A stretch of DNA of 64,000 nt from Oscillospiraceae bacterium (GTDB lineage: Bacteria; Bacillota; Clostridia; Oscillospirales; Ruminococcaceae): NCBI GenBank assembly GCA_017466885.1, contig JAFTTH010000025.1, positions 47,326 to 111,325 of the forward strand, read 5' to 3'. Positions 35,482-44,495 of this stretch are shown one piece after another (the stretch's first letter is position 1; each line of letters begins with the position of its first letter). The notes below the pieces were generated by a model. That model ran no database searches and had not been told where the DNA came from. It saw nothing but the letters and a program-made list of their open reading frames with translations. Made by a program: the position numbers and the translations under genes.

Positions 35482-36267
35482 ATGGCATATCAGCAGGGGA
35501 GCTTCCCCATTGTGGAAAAGAAACAGTTAACGGAGGATGTCTTCTCCTTTTTGGTTCGTTGCCCGGAGGTTGCGGCGCAAAGCGAAGCAGGGCAGTTTGT
35601 GCATATCAGGGTGGAGGGATTCTCTCTCCGCCGTCCGATTTCCATCTGTGAGGTGGATCGGGATGCCGGCACCCTCCGGCTGGTAATGCAGGTGCGCGGC
35701 AAGGGGACGGATGCTCTCGCGGCGCAGAAGGAAGGGGATTTTCTAGATATGCTGGCTCCCCTTGGCCACGGATTCCGGATTCCTGAAGAGGGACGGATCC
35801 TTGTGGTGGGGGGCGGAATCGGCGTGCCCCCGCTGTTGCAGGCGGCAAAGGAGAGCCGGGGCGCAGATGCGGTGCTGGGCTTTCGTTCTGCCGGACAGGT
35901 GATTTTGGCGGAGGATTATGCCGCTGTTTGCGGAGATGTTCAGATCGCCACCGATGACGGTTCTCTCGGTCGGAAGGGGACGGTGGTTCCCATTGTGGCG
36001 GAGAAGCTGGCCGCGGAACGGTATGCGGCGGTGTTGGCCTGCGGCCCTACCCGGATGCTGGAGGCTGTGGCAACGGCGGCCAGAGAGGCCGGTGTGCCCT
36101 GTCAGGTGTCTATGGAGGAGCGGATGGGCTGCGGCATTGGTGCCTGCCTTGTTTGCGCCTGCAAGACCCGCAAAGCGGACGGGTCGGAGGACTTCAGCCA
36201 CGTTTGCAAGGATGGCCCTGTTTTTGATGCAGAGCGTGTATTTTTTAAGGAAGAGGGGAGAAACTGA
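35482..36267 (+). CDS. pyrK: Dihydroorotate dehydrogenase electron-transfer subunit
   Basis: A 261-residue FAD/[2Fe-2S] protein that passes electrons from PyrD to NAD+ in pyrimidine synthesis. It has an N-terminal FAD-binding barrel (RRPISICEV near 50-58), an NAD-binding half starting at VVGGGIGVPPLL, and a C-terminal iron-sulfur motif GCGIGACLVCACKT with the last Cys in HVCKDGPVF. AAAGGAAG precedes the ATG. pyrD begins 3 bp after its stop, so both subunits are made together. Confidence 0.95.
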   Translation: MAYQQGSFPIVEKKQLTEDVFSFLVRCPEVAAQSEAGQFVHIRVEGFSLRRPISICEVDRDAGTLRLVMQVRGKGTDALAAQKEGDFLDMLAPLGHGFRIPEEGRILVVGGGIGVPPLLQAAKESRGADAVLGFRSAGQVILAEDYAAVCGDVQIATDDGSLGRKGTVVPIVAEKLAAERYAAVLACGPTRMLEAVATAAREAGVPCQVSMEERMGCGIGACLVCACKTRKADGSEDFSHVCKDGPVFDAERVFFKEEGRN

Positions 36268-36269
36268 AG

Positions 36270-37181
36270 ATGGCAGATCTTTCTGTGAAAATTGCAGGGG
36301 TAACGATGAAAAACCCCATGATTGCCGCCTCCGGAACGGTCGGCTTTGGCCAGGAGTACGGTGCGCTTTTCCCCATTTCGACCTTGGGTGGGATCTCCAC
36401 AAAAGGGACAACTCTCCACCGCCGGCCGGGGAATCCCCCTCCCAGAATCGCAGAGACACCGGCCGGACTCCTCAATAGCGTTGGATTGCAAAATCCCGGC
36501 GCGGATGCTTTTCTGGCCGAGGAACTGCCCCGGTTAAAGCAAGAAGATCTTGTCGTTATCGCAAACCTTGCCGGGAGCACCCTGGAGGAATATGTTGCGG
36601 TGGTGGAAAAGGTATCTGACTCGGATGTGGATATGATCGAGCTGAACATTTCCTGCCCCAACGTCAAGGCGGGAGGTGCGGCCTTTGGTGTGAGTGCGGC
36701 CTGCGCCGCCGAAGTGACGGCAGCTGTCCGGAAGGTCTGCAAAAAGCCGCTGATTATCAAGCTCTCCCCCAATGTTTCGGATATTGCGGAGATTGCCCGG
36801 GCGGTAGAAGCCGCCGGCGCGGATGCAATTTCCTTAATCAATACCCTGCTGGGAATGCGGATTGATATTCGCACCCGGCGGCCAATCCTGCGGAATAACG
36901 TGGGAGGACTTTCCGGCCCGGCGGTATTTCCGGTGGCGGTGCGGATGGTCTGGCAGGCCTCCCGGGCAGTCAAGATCCCGGTCATTGGGATGGGCGGAAT
37001 CTCCTCTGCCGAGGATGCGGTGGAGATGATGCTGGCGGGTGCTTCGGCATTCCAGATTGGATCGGCGTTGTTTGCGGATCCGACCTGCCCTGTCAAAATT
37101 CTGGAGGATCTGAACCGATACCTGGATGAACAGGGAATCGCATCGGTGACCGAACTGACAGGGATGGTAAATCCATACTGA
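36270..37181 (+). CDS. pyrD: Dihydroorotate dehydrogenase type 1B, catalytic subunit
   Basis: A 303-residue FMN-dependent TIM-barrel enzyme oxidising dihydroorotate to orotate. The base of the active site is in ELNISCPNVKAGG (Cys near 132), and GMGGISSAEDAVEMMLAGAS is the FMN phosphate site. It forms a heterotetramer with PyrK. The other pyrimidine genes are not in the window. Confidence 0.96.
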   Translation: MADLSVKIAGVTMKNPMIAASGTVGFGQEYGALFPISTLGGISTKGTTLHRRPGNPPPRIAETPAGLLNSVGLQNPGADAFLAEELPRLKQEDLVVIANLAGSTLEEYVAVVEKVSDSDVDMIELNISCPNVKAGGAAFGVSAACAAEVTAAVRKVCKKPLIIKLSPNVSDIAEIARAVEAAGADAISLINTLLGMRIDIRTRRPILRNNVGGLSGPAVFPVAVRMVWQASRAVKIPVIGMGGISSAEDAVEMMLAGASAFQIGSALFADPTCPVKILEDLNRYLDEQGIASVTELTGMVNPY

Positions 37182-37209
37182 TTGTATTATTTATATAATA
37201 TAATACAAT
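37181..37209. repeat. AT-rich perfect inverted repeat downstream of pyrD
   Basis: ATTGTATTAT and ATAATACAAT are 10-bp perfect arms around a 9-bp centre that itself contains TATAAT boxes (37194-37199 and 37199-37204). It starts at the last base of the pyrD stop region. It may be a -10 region with a dyad for the next gene or a weak hairpin for pyrD. Confidence 0.5.
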
Positions 37210-37237
37210 AAATAGGAATCATAAGGGGATGACCTGC

Positions 37238-38674
37238 GTGAAACGAGCCCACCCGATTGCAATGATCGAGTCAATGGGACGGCTACTGTTTCTGCTGGTG
37301 ATCCCCTTTTTTCGCGGACTTTTGACGGTGGGAACGTCGGAAGGGCTGGCTATATGGCTGAAGGGAGTTTGGATCGATTTCCTGGTTCTTGTGGGGATTC
37401 TGTTCCTTGGGTATGTTCGATGGCTGTTTCGGCGGCATCAAATCTCGGAGGGCGGCATTTGGCTGGATCGGGGACTCTTTTTTCGAAGGGTTGTCCGTAT
37501 TCCGAAGGAAGCAATTCTGTCCTTGCGGATGGAAGAGAGCTGGTATCTCCGGCCTTTTAGGGCGGTGCGGGTAAGGCTGGAGCCGGAACATGGCAGAAGC
37601 CGGTTCGACCTCCGGATGATAGTCAGCCGCAAGGAGGGGGAGGCGTTAGCCGCCCTTTTTTCGAGGGGGAAGGGATCGGCAGATTGGAGCTACCGTCCCC
37701 GGTGGTTTCAGGTGGGCGGGCTTTCTCTTTTTTTCTCAAACACCCTGGCCGGCGTGATATTTTTCTCCACGGTGCTGAAACGGGTGGGGGAGATTTTGGG
37801 GGAGGAGCTTCGCTGGGTCATTTTATCCACGGTGGAGGAGGCGGCAAAGGTCCTCTTCTTCATTCCCCGAACCACGGCAATTCTATCCTTGATTCTCCTT
37901 TTGGGATGGCTGGCGGCATTTGGACGAAACCTGCTGCGCTACCGTGGATTTCGGGCAGAGCGGAGAGGGGATGTTTTGAAGGTAGAGGGCGGATTGGTGA
38001 CCCGACAGACCCTTTTTTGCAGACGGGACCGGATCATTTACGCTGATCTGCGACAAAGCGTGCTAACCTGGCTTCTTGGCGTCTACACCGTGGGCATTCG
38101 GACGGCGGGAAGGGAATTCGGAGGAGAAAAGGGGAAGCAGTTGGTACTGATCCCGGCGGGAAAGGGAGAAGCAGGCAAGAGGGAGCTGGAGGGGTTGCTC
38201 CCGGGATTTCACCAACAGAAAAATCAACTGACCGGCGGACAGGGGACGCTTTTTCGCTTTTGCGCGCCGGTGTTGGGGGTGGTTGCACTCATCCCTGTGG
38301 TGGGGGTTTGGGTCTATCGGACGTTCCCCCATTGGGGTGAGCTGATCGGTTTTCTCACGGTTGCAGGTTTGATGCCCGCCCTGTGGATGATAGCGGTGCG
38401 GGTGGCAGACCGGTACCGGGGAGGAATCGGTGTGAAGAAAAACTGTGTGACCTTGCGGTATGCACGGGGGTTTACTCTGCATACGGTGGTGATCCCTGCC
38501 GACCGGATCGGGAGGGCGGTGATCCGTACCTCGTTGTTTCAACGGAGGAGGGGGCTTTGCGACCTGCAAATCTCCACAGTGGGAATGCAGGATCGGGTTC
38601 ACCCGGTGCGGAATGTGCAGGAAGGGGTGGCCAGGGAGCTTTTGGGGTTGGTGGAGCTATCCCCTTCCGAGTGA
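37238..38674 (+). CDS. PH-domain membrane protein (YdbT-like, bPH2)
   Basis: About 478 residues with several transmembrane pairs (about 18-55, 160-225, 335-385) and repeated short bacterial PH segments (ISEGGIWLDRGLFFRRVVRI, VEGGLVTRQTLFCRRDRII, and a third after VKKNCVTLRYARGF). This matches the YdbS/YdbT family found in Firmicutes, of unclear function at the membrane. GTG at 37238 has AGGGG at 9 bp; an ATG at 37229 is too close to that site. Its last 200 bp are overlapped on the other strand by the run-on end of the LivM-like gene. Confidence 0.78.
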   Translation: MKRAHPIAMIESMGRLLFLLVIPFFRGLLTVGTSEGLAIWLKGVWIDFLVLVGILFLGYVRWLFRRHQISEGGIWLDRGLFFRRVVRIPKEAILSLRMEESWYLRPFRAVRVRLEPEHGRSRFDLRMIVSRKEGEALAALFSRGKGSADWSYRPRWFQVGGLSLFFSNTLAGVIFFSTVLKRVGEILGEELRWVILSTVEEAAKVLFFIPRTTAILSLILLLGWLAAFGRNLLRYRGFRAERRGDVLKVEGGLVTRQTLFCRRDRIIYADLRQSVLTWLLGVYTVGIRTAGREFGGEKGKQLVLIPAGKGEAGKRELEGLLPGFHQQKNQLTGGQGTLFRFCAPVLGVVALIPVVGVWVYRTFPHWGELIGFLTVAGLMPALWMIAVRVADRYRGGIGVKKNCVTLRYARGFTLHTVVIPADRIGRAVIRTSLFQRRRGLCDLQISTVGMQDRVHPVRNVQEGVARELLGLVELSPSE

Positions 38675-39689
38675 GAAATAAGGGAAGGGGAAGGCTTGCA
38701 GGCGCAGCCCGCCTGCCGGCTTTGCCGGCAGGCCGCCGGATTTCATCCGGCGCTCCGCGCGTTGCGCGGAGGGGCTGCGCCCTCCTCCGTTTCCCGACCA
38801 CCTTAAAAGAAGTCCCGCTGTCTCTTGCCACTCCCAGCAAAGCACCACCCACCAGGATAAGCCCGTAAAGAATGCTTCGTAGCTGTGCCATAGGTGCAAG
38901 AAGAGCGGAGGCAAGCTCCAAACCTACCGCTGCAACTCCGGCGGAGAGAATCCCACTCCTTCCCAGTACTGTAGCCGCGGCAAGGTCAACAGAGCGGGCA
39001 AAGGTGAAATCGCTGGGACTCAAAAAACCGCCCGACCCGGCGAGAATTGCCCCTGAAGCACCGGCAATTCCGGCAGAAAGGGCAAAGGAAAGAAGCTTTG
39101 TCCTCCCGGAGGAGATGCCGATGGAGTCTGCAGCCAGGGGGTCATCTGCGGCAGCACGGGCAAGAAGACCGGACTGCGAATTCCGGTAGCAGGTTGCGGT
39201 AAGGAGGATTGCCCCCAAACCAAGCAACGCAAAAAGGGGAGAGGAATATTTCGGGATGCTGAAATATCCGCCTGATCCGCCCAAAAAGGCGGCGTTATCC
39301 AAACCTACCCGAAGGGTTTCCCCCAAACCCATGGTGGCAACGGAAAAATAATCCCCCCGCAGGCGAAGAAGGGGCAGTCCGGAAATCAGCCCCACCAAAA
39401 AGGCAATTCCGATCCCGCCGGCAATCCCCAGAAGGCACCCTGCTCCACCAAGGGGAACGAGCTGCTTTGTGAAAAATGCCGCAGCATACCCGCCAATCCC
39501 AACGAAGGCTCCCTGCCCAAGGCTGAATTCCCCCGTCGTTTCCCGGCAGAGCTGGAGGGAAATTGCCCCCATCGCCGCCACGCATCCCCGTTGATAAAGA
39601 AGGCCAAGGTAGGGTTGATCGCCCACCAGCGGGATCAGAGCAGCCAGTCCGCCCAGAAAAAGAAGTCCCCTCCATCGCTGTTTCAGCAT
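38472..39689 (-). CDS. Orphan LivM-like branched-chain amino acid permease with run-on C terminus
   Basis: The first about 290 residues match LivM permeases: LGQGAFVGIGGYAAAFF, LRLRGDYFSVATMGLGE and AAADDPLAADSIGIS are family motifs. Members usually end soon after the helix SILYGLILVGGALLG (near 290). Here the frame continues 115 residues, through an 81-bp cloverleaf repeat (38701-38781) and into the antisense of the PH-domain gene; that tail is Arg/Pro-rich and non-membrane. No livH, livG, livF or binding protein is nearby. It probably has lost its own stop codon and may be a relic, although the membrane part is intact. Confidence 0.65.
   Translation of the reverse strand: MLKQRWRGLLFLGGLAALIPLVGDQPYLGLLYQRGCVAAMGAISLQLCRETTGEFSLGQGAFVGIGGYAAAFFTKQLVPLGGAGCLLGIAGGIGIAFLVGLISGLPLLRLRGDYFSVATMGLGETLRVGLDNAAFLGGSGGYFSIPKYSSPLFALLGLGAILLTATCYRNSQSGLLARAAADDPLAADSIGISSGRTKLLSFALSAGIAGASGAILAGSGGFLSPSDFTFARSVDLAAATVLGRSGILSAGVAAVGLELASALLAPMAQLRSILYGLILVGGALLGVARDSGTSFKVVGKRRRAQPLRATRGAPDEIRRPAGKAGRRAAPASLPLPLFLTRKGIAPPTPKAPWPPLPAHSAPGEPDPAFPLWRFAGRKAPSSVETTRYGSPPSRSGRQGSPPYAE
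38701..38781. repeat. 81-bp cloverleaf-shaped palindromic repeat
   Basis: Every base is in a stem or a 3-nt loop: outer stem GGCGCAGCCC (38701-38710) with GGGCTGCGCC (38772-38781); arm 1 38711-38733 (10-bp stem); arm 2 38734-38752 (8-bp stem); arm 3 38753-38771 (8-bp stem). There are no spacers between the arms. It lies between the convergent PH-domain and LivM-like genes. Confidence 0.85.
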
Positions 39690-39701
39690 AAGAAATCCCC
39701 G

Positions 39702-40274
39702 CTATTCCAAAAAGGTAAATTCCGAAAACTCCGCCTTCAGATGAATTCGCGGCACCTCCAGGGCAATCACAGCACCGCTTTTGTCGTTTACCGTCAGGTA
39801 GAATTCTCCCAGCTCTGTCTCCCCGGTGAGAAGAAGATCCCCCGAAAGGGCGGTGATGTTCCAGGCGGAGGTATTTGCCAAAAGGTCCAGTGCCGAGGAG
39901 ATGGAGGATGCCACTGACTGGGCCGGAAGGGCGTCCTCCCCGAATTGGTAGGAGAGCCCGTGATAGGATAGGGTCACGTCCTCCCCCGAGAAGGAAAAGT
40001 CCATCCCATTGAGCAGCTGGGGGGAGGTGAAGGTGATCTGACAAAGTCCCGGTCCCCTCCGCCGAATATCTGCAGTCATTTTCATCTCACCAAAGGTGAT
40101 GTCTGCGGCGCAGAAAAAGCCTTTGGTCATATCGGCGTGAAGGGTGGGGGGAGCTTCCGTCTCCTGTTGGCACCCCGGGACGAGGACTACCCCGAAAATG
40201 AGGACAAGCAAAAGGACGAAGCACCCCACCGCGGGAATGCTCCGTCCTTTAATTTGTGTAAAAATATGGTTCAT
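39702..40274 (-). CDS. LolA-like (GerS-like) lipoprotein
   Basis: A 190-residue lipoprotein: hydrophobic segment 15-34 and lipobox VPGC (Cys about 35). The remainder is a beta-rich, half-barrel-like domain (FTSPQLLNGMDFSFSGEDVTLSYHGL). The layout resembles LolA-fold lipoproteins such as GerS that are found next to cell-envelope or germination genes in Clostridia; this identity is tentative. AAAGGAC precedes the ATG. It lies between nnr and the LivM-like gene, 68 bp after nnr. Confidence 0.55.
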   Translation of the reverse strand: MNHIFTQIKGRSIPAVGCFVLLLVLIFGVVLVPGCQQETEAPPTLHADMTKGFFCAADITFGEMKMTADIRRRGPGLCQITFTSPQLLNGMDFSFSGEDVTLSYHGLSYQFGEDALPAQSVASSISSALDLLANTSAWNITALSGDLLLTGETELGEFYLTVNDKSGAVIALEVPRIHLKAEFSEFTFLE

Positions 40275-40342
40275 AAAAATCTGTCCTTTCGCAAAGCTGT
40301 GACCCCGCCCGGAAAAGGACAGGGGAGCAACAGCGCAAAGGA

Positions 40343-41875
40343 TCAGCCCAGAATACGGCAGAATGCCTCTGGGAGGGCGGCCAGAAGATCGGTGGGAAGG
40401 AAGGCATATTCGCTGAACCGCTCCCGGCAGATATCTCCGGCCAGTCCGTGAAGGTATACCCCTGCAGATGCGGCCAGGGCAGGGTCAATTCCCTGCGCTA
40501 CCAGCCCTGCGATCATCCCGGCCAAAACGTCACCGCTTCCGCCCTTGGCCATTCCGGGGTTGCCAGTGGAGTTGATCCGGCAGATTCCATCAGGGGAGGC
40601 GATTACGGTGTTGGCGCCCTTCAAGACCAAAATTACCCCGTGTTTTTGTGCAAAATCGGAAGCGACATTAATGCGGTCCGCGGCAATCTGTTGGGGCGTC
40701 AGTCCGGTCAGGCGGCTCATTTCACCCAGGTGAGGGGTCAGAATCAGGGGCGCGCTGCGCTCTGATATAATATCTATATGCTCTGCGAGGATATTTATTC
40801 CGTCGGCATCCACAACCAGGGGACAATCCGCATCCGTAACCAACCGACGGACGATTTCCCGGGTCGAATCGGTGACCGACAGTCCGCATCCCAGCAAGCA
40901 GACGCTGGCGCGACGCAATCCCTCCCGCAATGCGGGCACAGCCCCAACGGAAATGGCTCCGTTTTGAGCGGGAAGAGGGAGGAGGGTGGCCTCGGGGAGG
41001 TGGCCGGCAATCACGTCCGTCACGCCGGGAACGGAAGCTGCACAAACCAGGCCTGCTCCGGTGCGCAATGCTCCGGTTGCCGCAAGAACGGCTGCCCCGG
41101 TCATCCGGTCGGAACCGCAGACAGACAGCACCCGGCCAAAGTCGCCCTTATGGGCGGTTTTCCGCCGCCGGGGAAGAAAGCTCCGGCAAAGCTCCGGGTC
41201 CAGGAAAAACCGGGAGCAGTCAATTCCTTCGTACGCCTGCGGAGGAATGCCGATATCCACTGCGATCACCTCGCCGCAGTAGTCTGCCGCGGGAGGAATG
41301 CTTTGCCCTACCTTGCAGGCACCCAGGGAAACGGTGCAGTCCGCCCGGAGGCATCCGCCGCCGATGGCACCCGTATCACCGTTGGCGCCGGAGGGAATAT
41401 CTACCGCGTAAACCATGGCTCCGGATTGCTCCACCTGGGCAAAAAGCCCCAGCAGGTCGGGAGAACAGCTCCCCGAAAAGCCGGTGCCGTAAAGGGCATC
41501 CACCACTATATCGGCGTGCTCCAGTTCTATCGAAATCCGGGAACGCTCCATCTTCAGCTCGCAGATCTCCACCTCCATCCGGCGGAGGGTGGTCAGCATT
41601 TCGGTGGCCTCCCGGGTGACGGGCAGACCGTCCCAAAGGAGAACGAATACCTGTGCGCCGCTTTCATAGAGCTTTCGGGCGATCACAAAGCCGTCCCCGC
41701 CGTTATTTCCTTTGCCGCAAAGGACCACGCACCGCGCCCCCGAAAGAGTCTCCCGCTTCCGGATCACCCGGGCGACTGCCGCACCGGCGTTTTCCATCAG
41801 GCGGTGGGCGTCGATCCCCAGACCAAAGGCATTGGCTTCCGCCTGCTTCATTTGCGCAACCGTCAAGGAATACAT
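40343..41875 (-). CDS. nnr: Bifunctional NAD(P)H-hydrate epimerase/dehydratase
   Basis: A 510-residue repair enzyme. The N-terminal YjeF-type epimerase (about 1-210; CGKGNNGGDGFVIARKL) interconverts R and S hydrates of NAD(P)H. The C-terminal ribokinase-like dehydratase (about 220-510; GNPGMAKGGSGDVLAGMIAG near 448) removes water using ADP or ATP. Size and domain order are those of full-length Nnr. AAGGAG is 7 bp before the ATG. Confidence 0.95.
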   Translation of the reverse strand: MYSLTVAQMKQAEANAFGLGIDAHRLMENAGAAVARVIRKRETLSGARCVVLCGKGNNGGDGFVIARKLYESGAQVFVLLWDGLPVTREATEMLTTLRRMEVEICELKMERSRISIELEHADIVVDALYGTGFSGSCSPDLLGLFAQVEQSGAMVYAVDIPSGANGDTGAIGGGCLRADCTVSLGACKVGQSIPPAADYCGEVIAVDIGIPPQAYEGIDCSRFFLDPELCRSFLPRRRKTAHKGDFGRVLSVCGSDRMTGAAVLAATGALRTGAGLVCAASVPGVTDVIAGHLPEATLLPLPAQNGAISVGAVPALREGLRRASVCLLGCGLSVTDSTREIVRRLVTDADCPLVVDADGINILAEHIDIISERSAPLILTPHLGEMSRLTGLTPQQIAADRINVASDFAQKHGVILVLKGANTVIASPDGICRINSTGNPGMAKGGSGDVLAGMIAGLVAQGIDPALAASAGVYLHGLAGDICRERFSEYAFLPTDLLAALPEAFCRILG

Positions 41876-41927
41876 TTCGTCATCTCCTTATACAAAAAGT
41901 ATATTATTCGACATAAAATACAAAACA

Positions 41928-42827
41928 TCAGGCCGCTTGCTCTTTCGCGGCTGCGTCATTCTCCGCTTTTCCAATCATACAGATCGATCCGAGGATCAAA
42001 AGCATCCCGATGACTGAAAACAGATCCAAAGACTCTCCCAGCAGGATCACACTGAATAGGGTCGCAGACATCGGCTCCATCACGCTGAGGGCGGATGCTG
42101 TTCCGGCGGAAAGATCCCGCATAGCCAAGGTGTAAAGAAAATAAGGGATAACAAAGGTGCAGATTCCCAGCCCCAAAAGCAGGGGGAAGGTCTCTGCAGG
42201 TGCGGCGCAAGCGTGGGAAAGGAGCTTTGCCGGCTCCAGCGCAAAGAGAGAAATTGCCGACATAAACAGAAAACCGTACAGGGTGGTGGTGATAGGAGTG
42301 ATCTTTTTTTGCATTGCAATTTTGGTCAGAATATTATAGATGGCATAGCTTACGCCGCCGAGTACGCCTAGAAGCATTCCAAGGGGGTCGAATTTCAGTC
42401 CGCCGATCACTCCGGCCACCAGACAGCAGCCCACCAGCATACATCCAACGGACACAGTTTTCAGAAGGGTGAGCTTTTCCTTCAAAAAGAGCACCGAATA
42501 TACCATCACATAGATGGGTGCCGCATAGAGGAGCATAATCGATGTGGAAACGGAGGTCATCTGCATAGAAAGATAGTGAAAGGCTGATGTAAAATACAGG
42601 GATGCCCCGATTCCGGCAAATAAAAGCAGATGAAGCGGTTTAATACGGAATGCCGTTCGCTCCCTGAAAAATGCATACAGAAGAATGCAGAAAAAGGAAA
42701 CAAGGGCACGGACGCTGGTCATTTGCAACGGGGTGAAGCCGTAGGGGGCAAGGTAGTGGACGAAAACCCCCGATGTCCCCCAAAGGATCCCTGCCAGGAT
42801 AATATAGAGAATTGCTTTTTGTTTCAT
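41928..42827 (-). CDS. EamA-family drug/metabolite transporter
   Basis: A 299-residue membrane protein with ten helices in two five-helix EamA repeats (LAGILWGTSGVFVHYLAPY near 11-29; second repeat from GVLGGVSYAIYNIL near 154). Such proteins export or import small metabolites; the substrate cannot be told. AAAAGGA precedes the ATG. It is 52 bp upstream of nnr on the same strand. Confidence 0.9.
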   Translation of the reverse strand: MKQKAILYIILAGILWGTSGVFVHYLAPYGFTPLQMTSVRALVSFFCILLYAFFRERTAFRIKPLHLLLFAGIGASLYFTSAFHYLSMQMTSVSTSIMLLYAAPIYVMVYSVLFLKEKLTLLKTVSVGCMLVGCCLVAGVIGGLKFDPLGMLLGVLGGVSYAIYNILTKIAMQKKITPITTTLYGFLFMSAISLFALEPAKLLSHACAAPAETFPLLLGLGICTFVIPYFLYTLAMRDLSAGTASALSVMEPMSATLFSVILLGESLDLFSVIGMLLILGSICMIGKAENDAAAKEQAA

Positions 42828-42868
42828 TGTGTAAAATCCTTTTCCAAGAAATCAGTAAGCCGGTGCAG

Positions 42869-43520
42869 TTACTTTACTTCAAAAGCGGCAAAGCCAAAGG
42901 CCGGAATATCCGAAAGGGTGACCCGATTTCCATCTACACGACCGTCACAGTTGATGCAGGTGATGGAAGAATACTCCCGCGCCAGGGCGATGGTGGGGGA
43001 AAGGGCAGGGTCGGCAAAGAAATTCCAAAGTCCCACAGCCATTTTACCTTCCCCTTCCTTGCACTGCATATACAGGGCGGGGTTACCGTAAGCGTATGCA
43101 GGCAGGAGAGTCACTGAAAAAACCGTAACGGAAGTCATCATCAAACTGGATGATGTCCACACCGCACCGGGCAATGTCTTTGATATATTCGGTGGCAAAT
43201 AAAACGAAGTTTTCGTCCGTAGGACACATAAATTCTTTGATTTCCGTCCCCTTAATGGAGCGCATATTCCGGAAGGAGCGGTTTCCCTTGACCCAAAAAG
43301 TCCAGATCCAGGCCCCGACCTCAAATCCGTTTTCGTGGAAAAAACGGCAGTTATCAGCAAGGTCGTCCAAAGCGGCAGTCTGCTTGCTTTTATCCAGCTC
43401 GTAGGTGTCCAGCGCCAGAAACACACGCTCGGCATCAAACCGTTTGATTTCCTTCAGCAGCATTTCCCGATCGCTTCTTTTGACATTTGCATTCATTACA
43501 GGAACTGAAATCTTATACAT
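42869..43520 (-). pseudogene. Broken glycosidase-like gene (internal deletion and frameshift)
   Basis: The first frame (43520 to 43083) encodes 145 residues with a good GGGAGG site and a barrel-like N-terminal part ending in the strand motif VDIIQFDDDFRYGFF. Just after this the frame reaches a stop. Another frame, ending at 42869, continues with a C-terminal domain (AYAYGNPALYMQ to DIPAFGFAAFEVK) typical of the closing beta-sandwich of extracellular glycoside hydrolases. The whole is only about 220 codons, so the middle of the gene, probably hundreds of codons, has been lost and the halves are out of frame. Confidence 0.7.
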
Positions 43521-43541
43521 AATGGGCCTCCCGGAGTATCT

Positions 43542-43674
43542 TGAAGCTTTGCTCGTTCACTCGCAAAGTGAGCTCAGTTGTCAAGCCGACGTGTAAGACA
43601 TACGACCGACTCAACATAGGTCAAGACGAAAAAAGGTGTATTTATGCTCAAAACGGGGGGGTTGTGCAAAAAGT
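43542..43674. repeat. Dispersed repeat, copy 1
   Basis: About 130 bp matching copy 2 at 44350-44476 with scattered differences; shared blocks include GAAGCTTTGCTCG, GAGCTCAGTTGTC, AGCCGACGTGT and GACATACGACCG. It contains an internal GCTTTGC/GCAAAG-type dyad. It directly follows the start of the broken glycosidase gene. Confidence 0.8.
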
Positions 43675-43681
43675 CCTCAAA

Positions 43682-44269
43682 TCACGACAAATCACAAGTA
43701 GTAAACCCACTATCCGTAATCGATTGTTGTAAAGTTCTGAATCGCTTTTCCCTTCTACCGGTCAAGAATCGCTTTCCTTTTTTGAAAACAAAAAGGCTTC
43801 TGAACATAATCTTAATCGAAACGCTTGGTGAATAGAATTTGAAATACCATTTTGTAATATCTTGTTCGGCTACGCAAGATGCAGTCGGGCCATTCATTGC
43901 GCAATCCTCATAACGAACGAAATGATTTCTACCAAAAATGTCACAATAAGTAACACCTTCGTTTGTGATGCGAACAATGCTTGTATCTTCAAATTCAGCG
44001 AACCCTTTTTGCTGTTGTTGAACAAACGCCAAGGCATAGAAATAAATATCCTGGTCTTCCCACTCGTCCGCTTCTCTTTTTCCATTTAGATATGTACAGT
44101 ATCCCCATCGGCTCGGCTCAATCTCAAGAGTATCGGACGTGCAATGAATGATGATTTTATTATTTTCAAAATCACAATTTATAATTGCATTGCTTAAATC
44201 ATCGTATAATTCTTCGATGCTTTTGTAGTTTCGATGATGTGCTTTATACAGCTTTTCGTTTTCATTCAT
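43682..44269 (-). CDS. Protein of unknown function
   Basis: A 195-residue protein without signal peptide or membrane segments, AT-rich compared with most of the window. It contains an N-terminal acidic helical part (about 1-30), a beta-rich middle (IIIHCTSDTLEIEPSRWGY, VTYCDIFGRNHFVRYED) and a basic C-terminal tail (FKKGKRFLTGRREKRFRTL). AAGGAG is 7 bp before the ATG. It lies between two copies of a dispersed repeat, which suggests that the segment was acquired. I do not recognise the family. Confidence 0.6.
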   Translation of the reverse strand: MNENEKLYKAHHRNYKSIEELYDDLSNAIINCDFENNKIIIHCTSDTLEIEPSRWGYCTYLNGKREADEWEDQDIYFYALAFVQQQQKGFAEFEDTSIVRITNEGVTYCDIFGRNHFVRYEDCAMNGPTASCVAEQDITKWYFKFYSPSVSIKIMFRSLFVFKKGKRFLTGRREKRFRTLQQSITDSGFTTCDLS

Positions 44270-44349
44270 TGCCTTACTCCTTTCGATATGTTATACCGTA
44301 TTGCTGCAAAATGAACTTGCAAAAGTGGAGTTGCGCGTACCGTTCGCAA

Positions 44350-44476
44350 TGAAGCTTTGCTCGCTCCCTCGCAAAGCGAGCTCAGTTGTCGAGCCGACGT
44401 GTGAGACATACGACCGTCTCAACATGGGTCAAGAGTACAAAAGGTATATTTTTGAGCCAAAAACGGGGGTTGTAAA
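44350..44476. repeat. Dispersed repeat, copy 2
   Basis: Second copy of the 43542 repeat, ending with CCAAAAACGGGGGTTGTAA. That last block occurs a third time at about 44954-44972. The copy ends 20 bp from the stop codon of the GIY-YIG gene. Confidence 0.8.
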
Positions 44477-44495
44477 AGGAAAAGGTCTCACTTTT

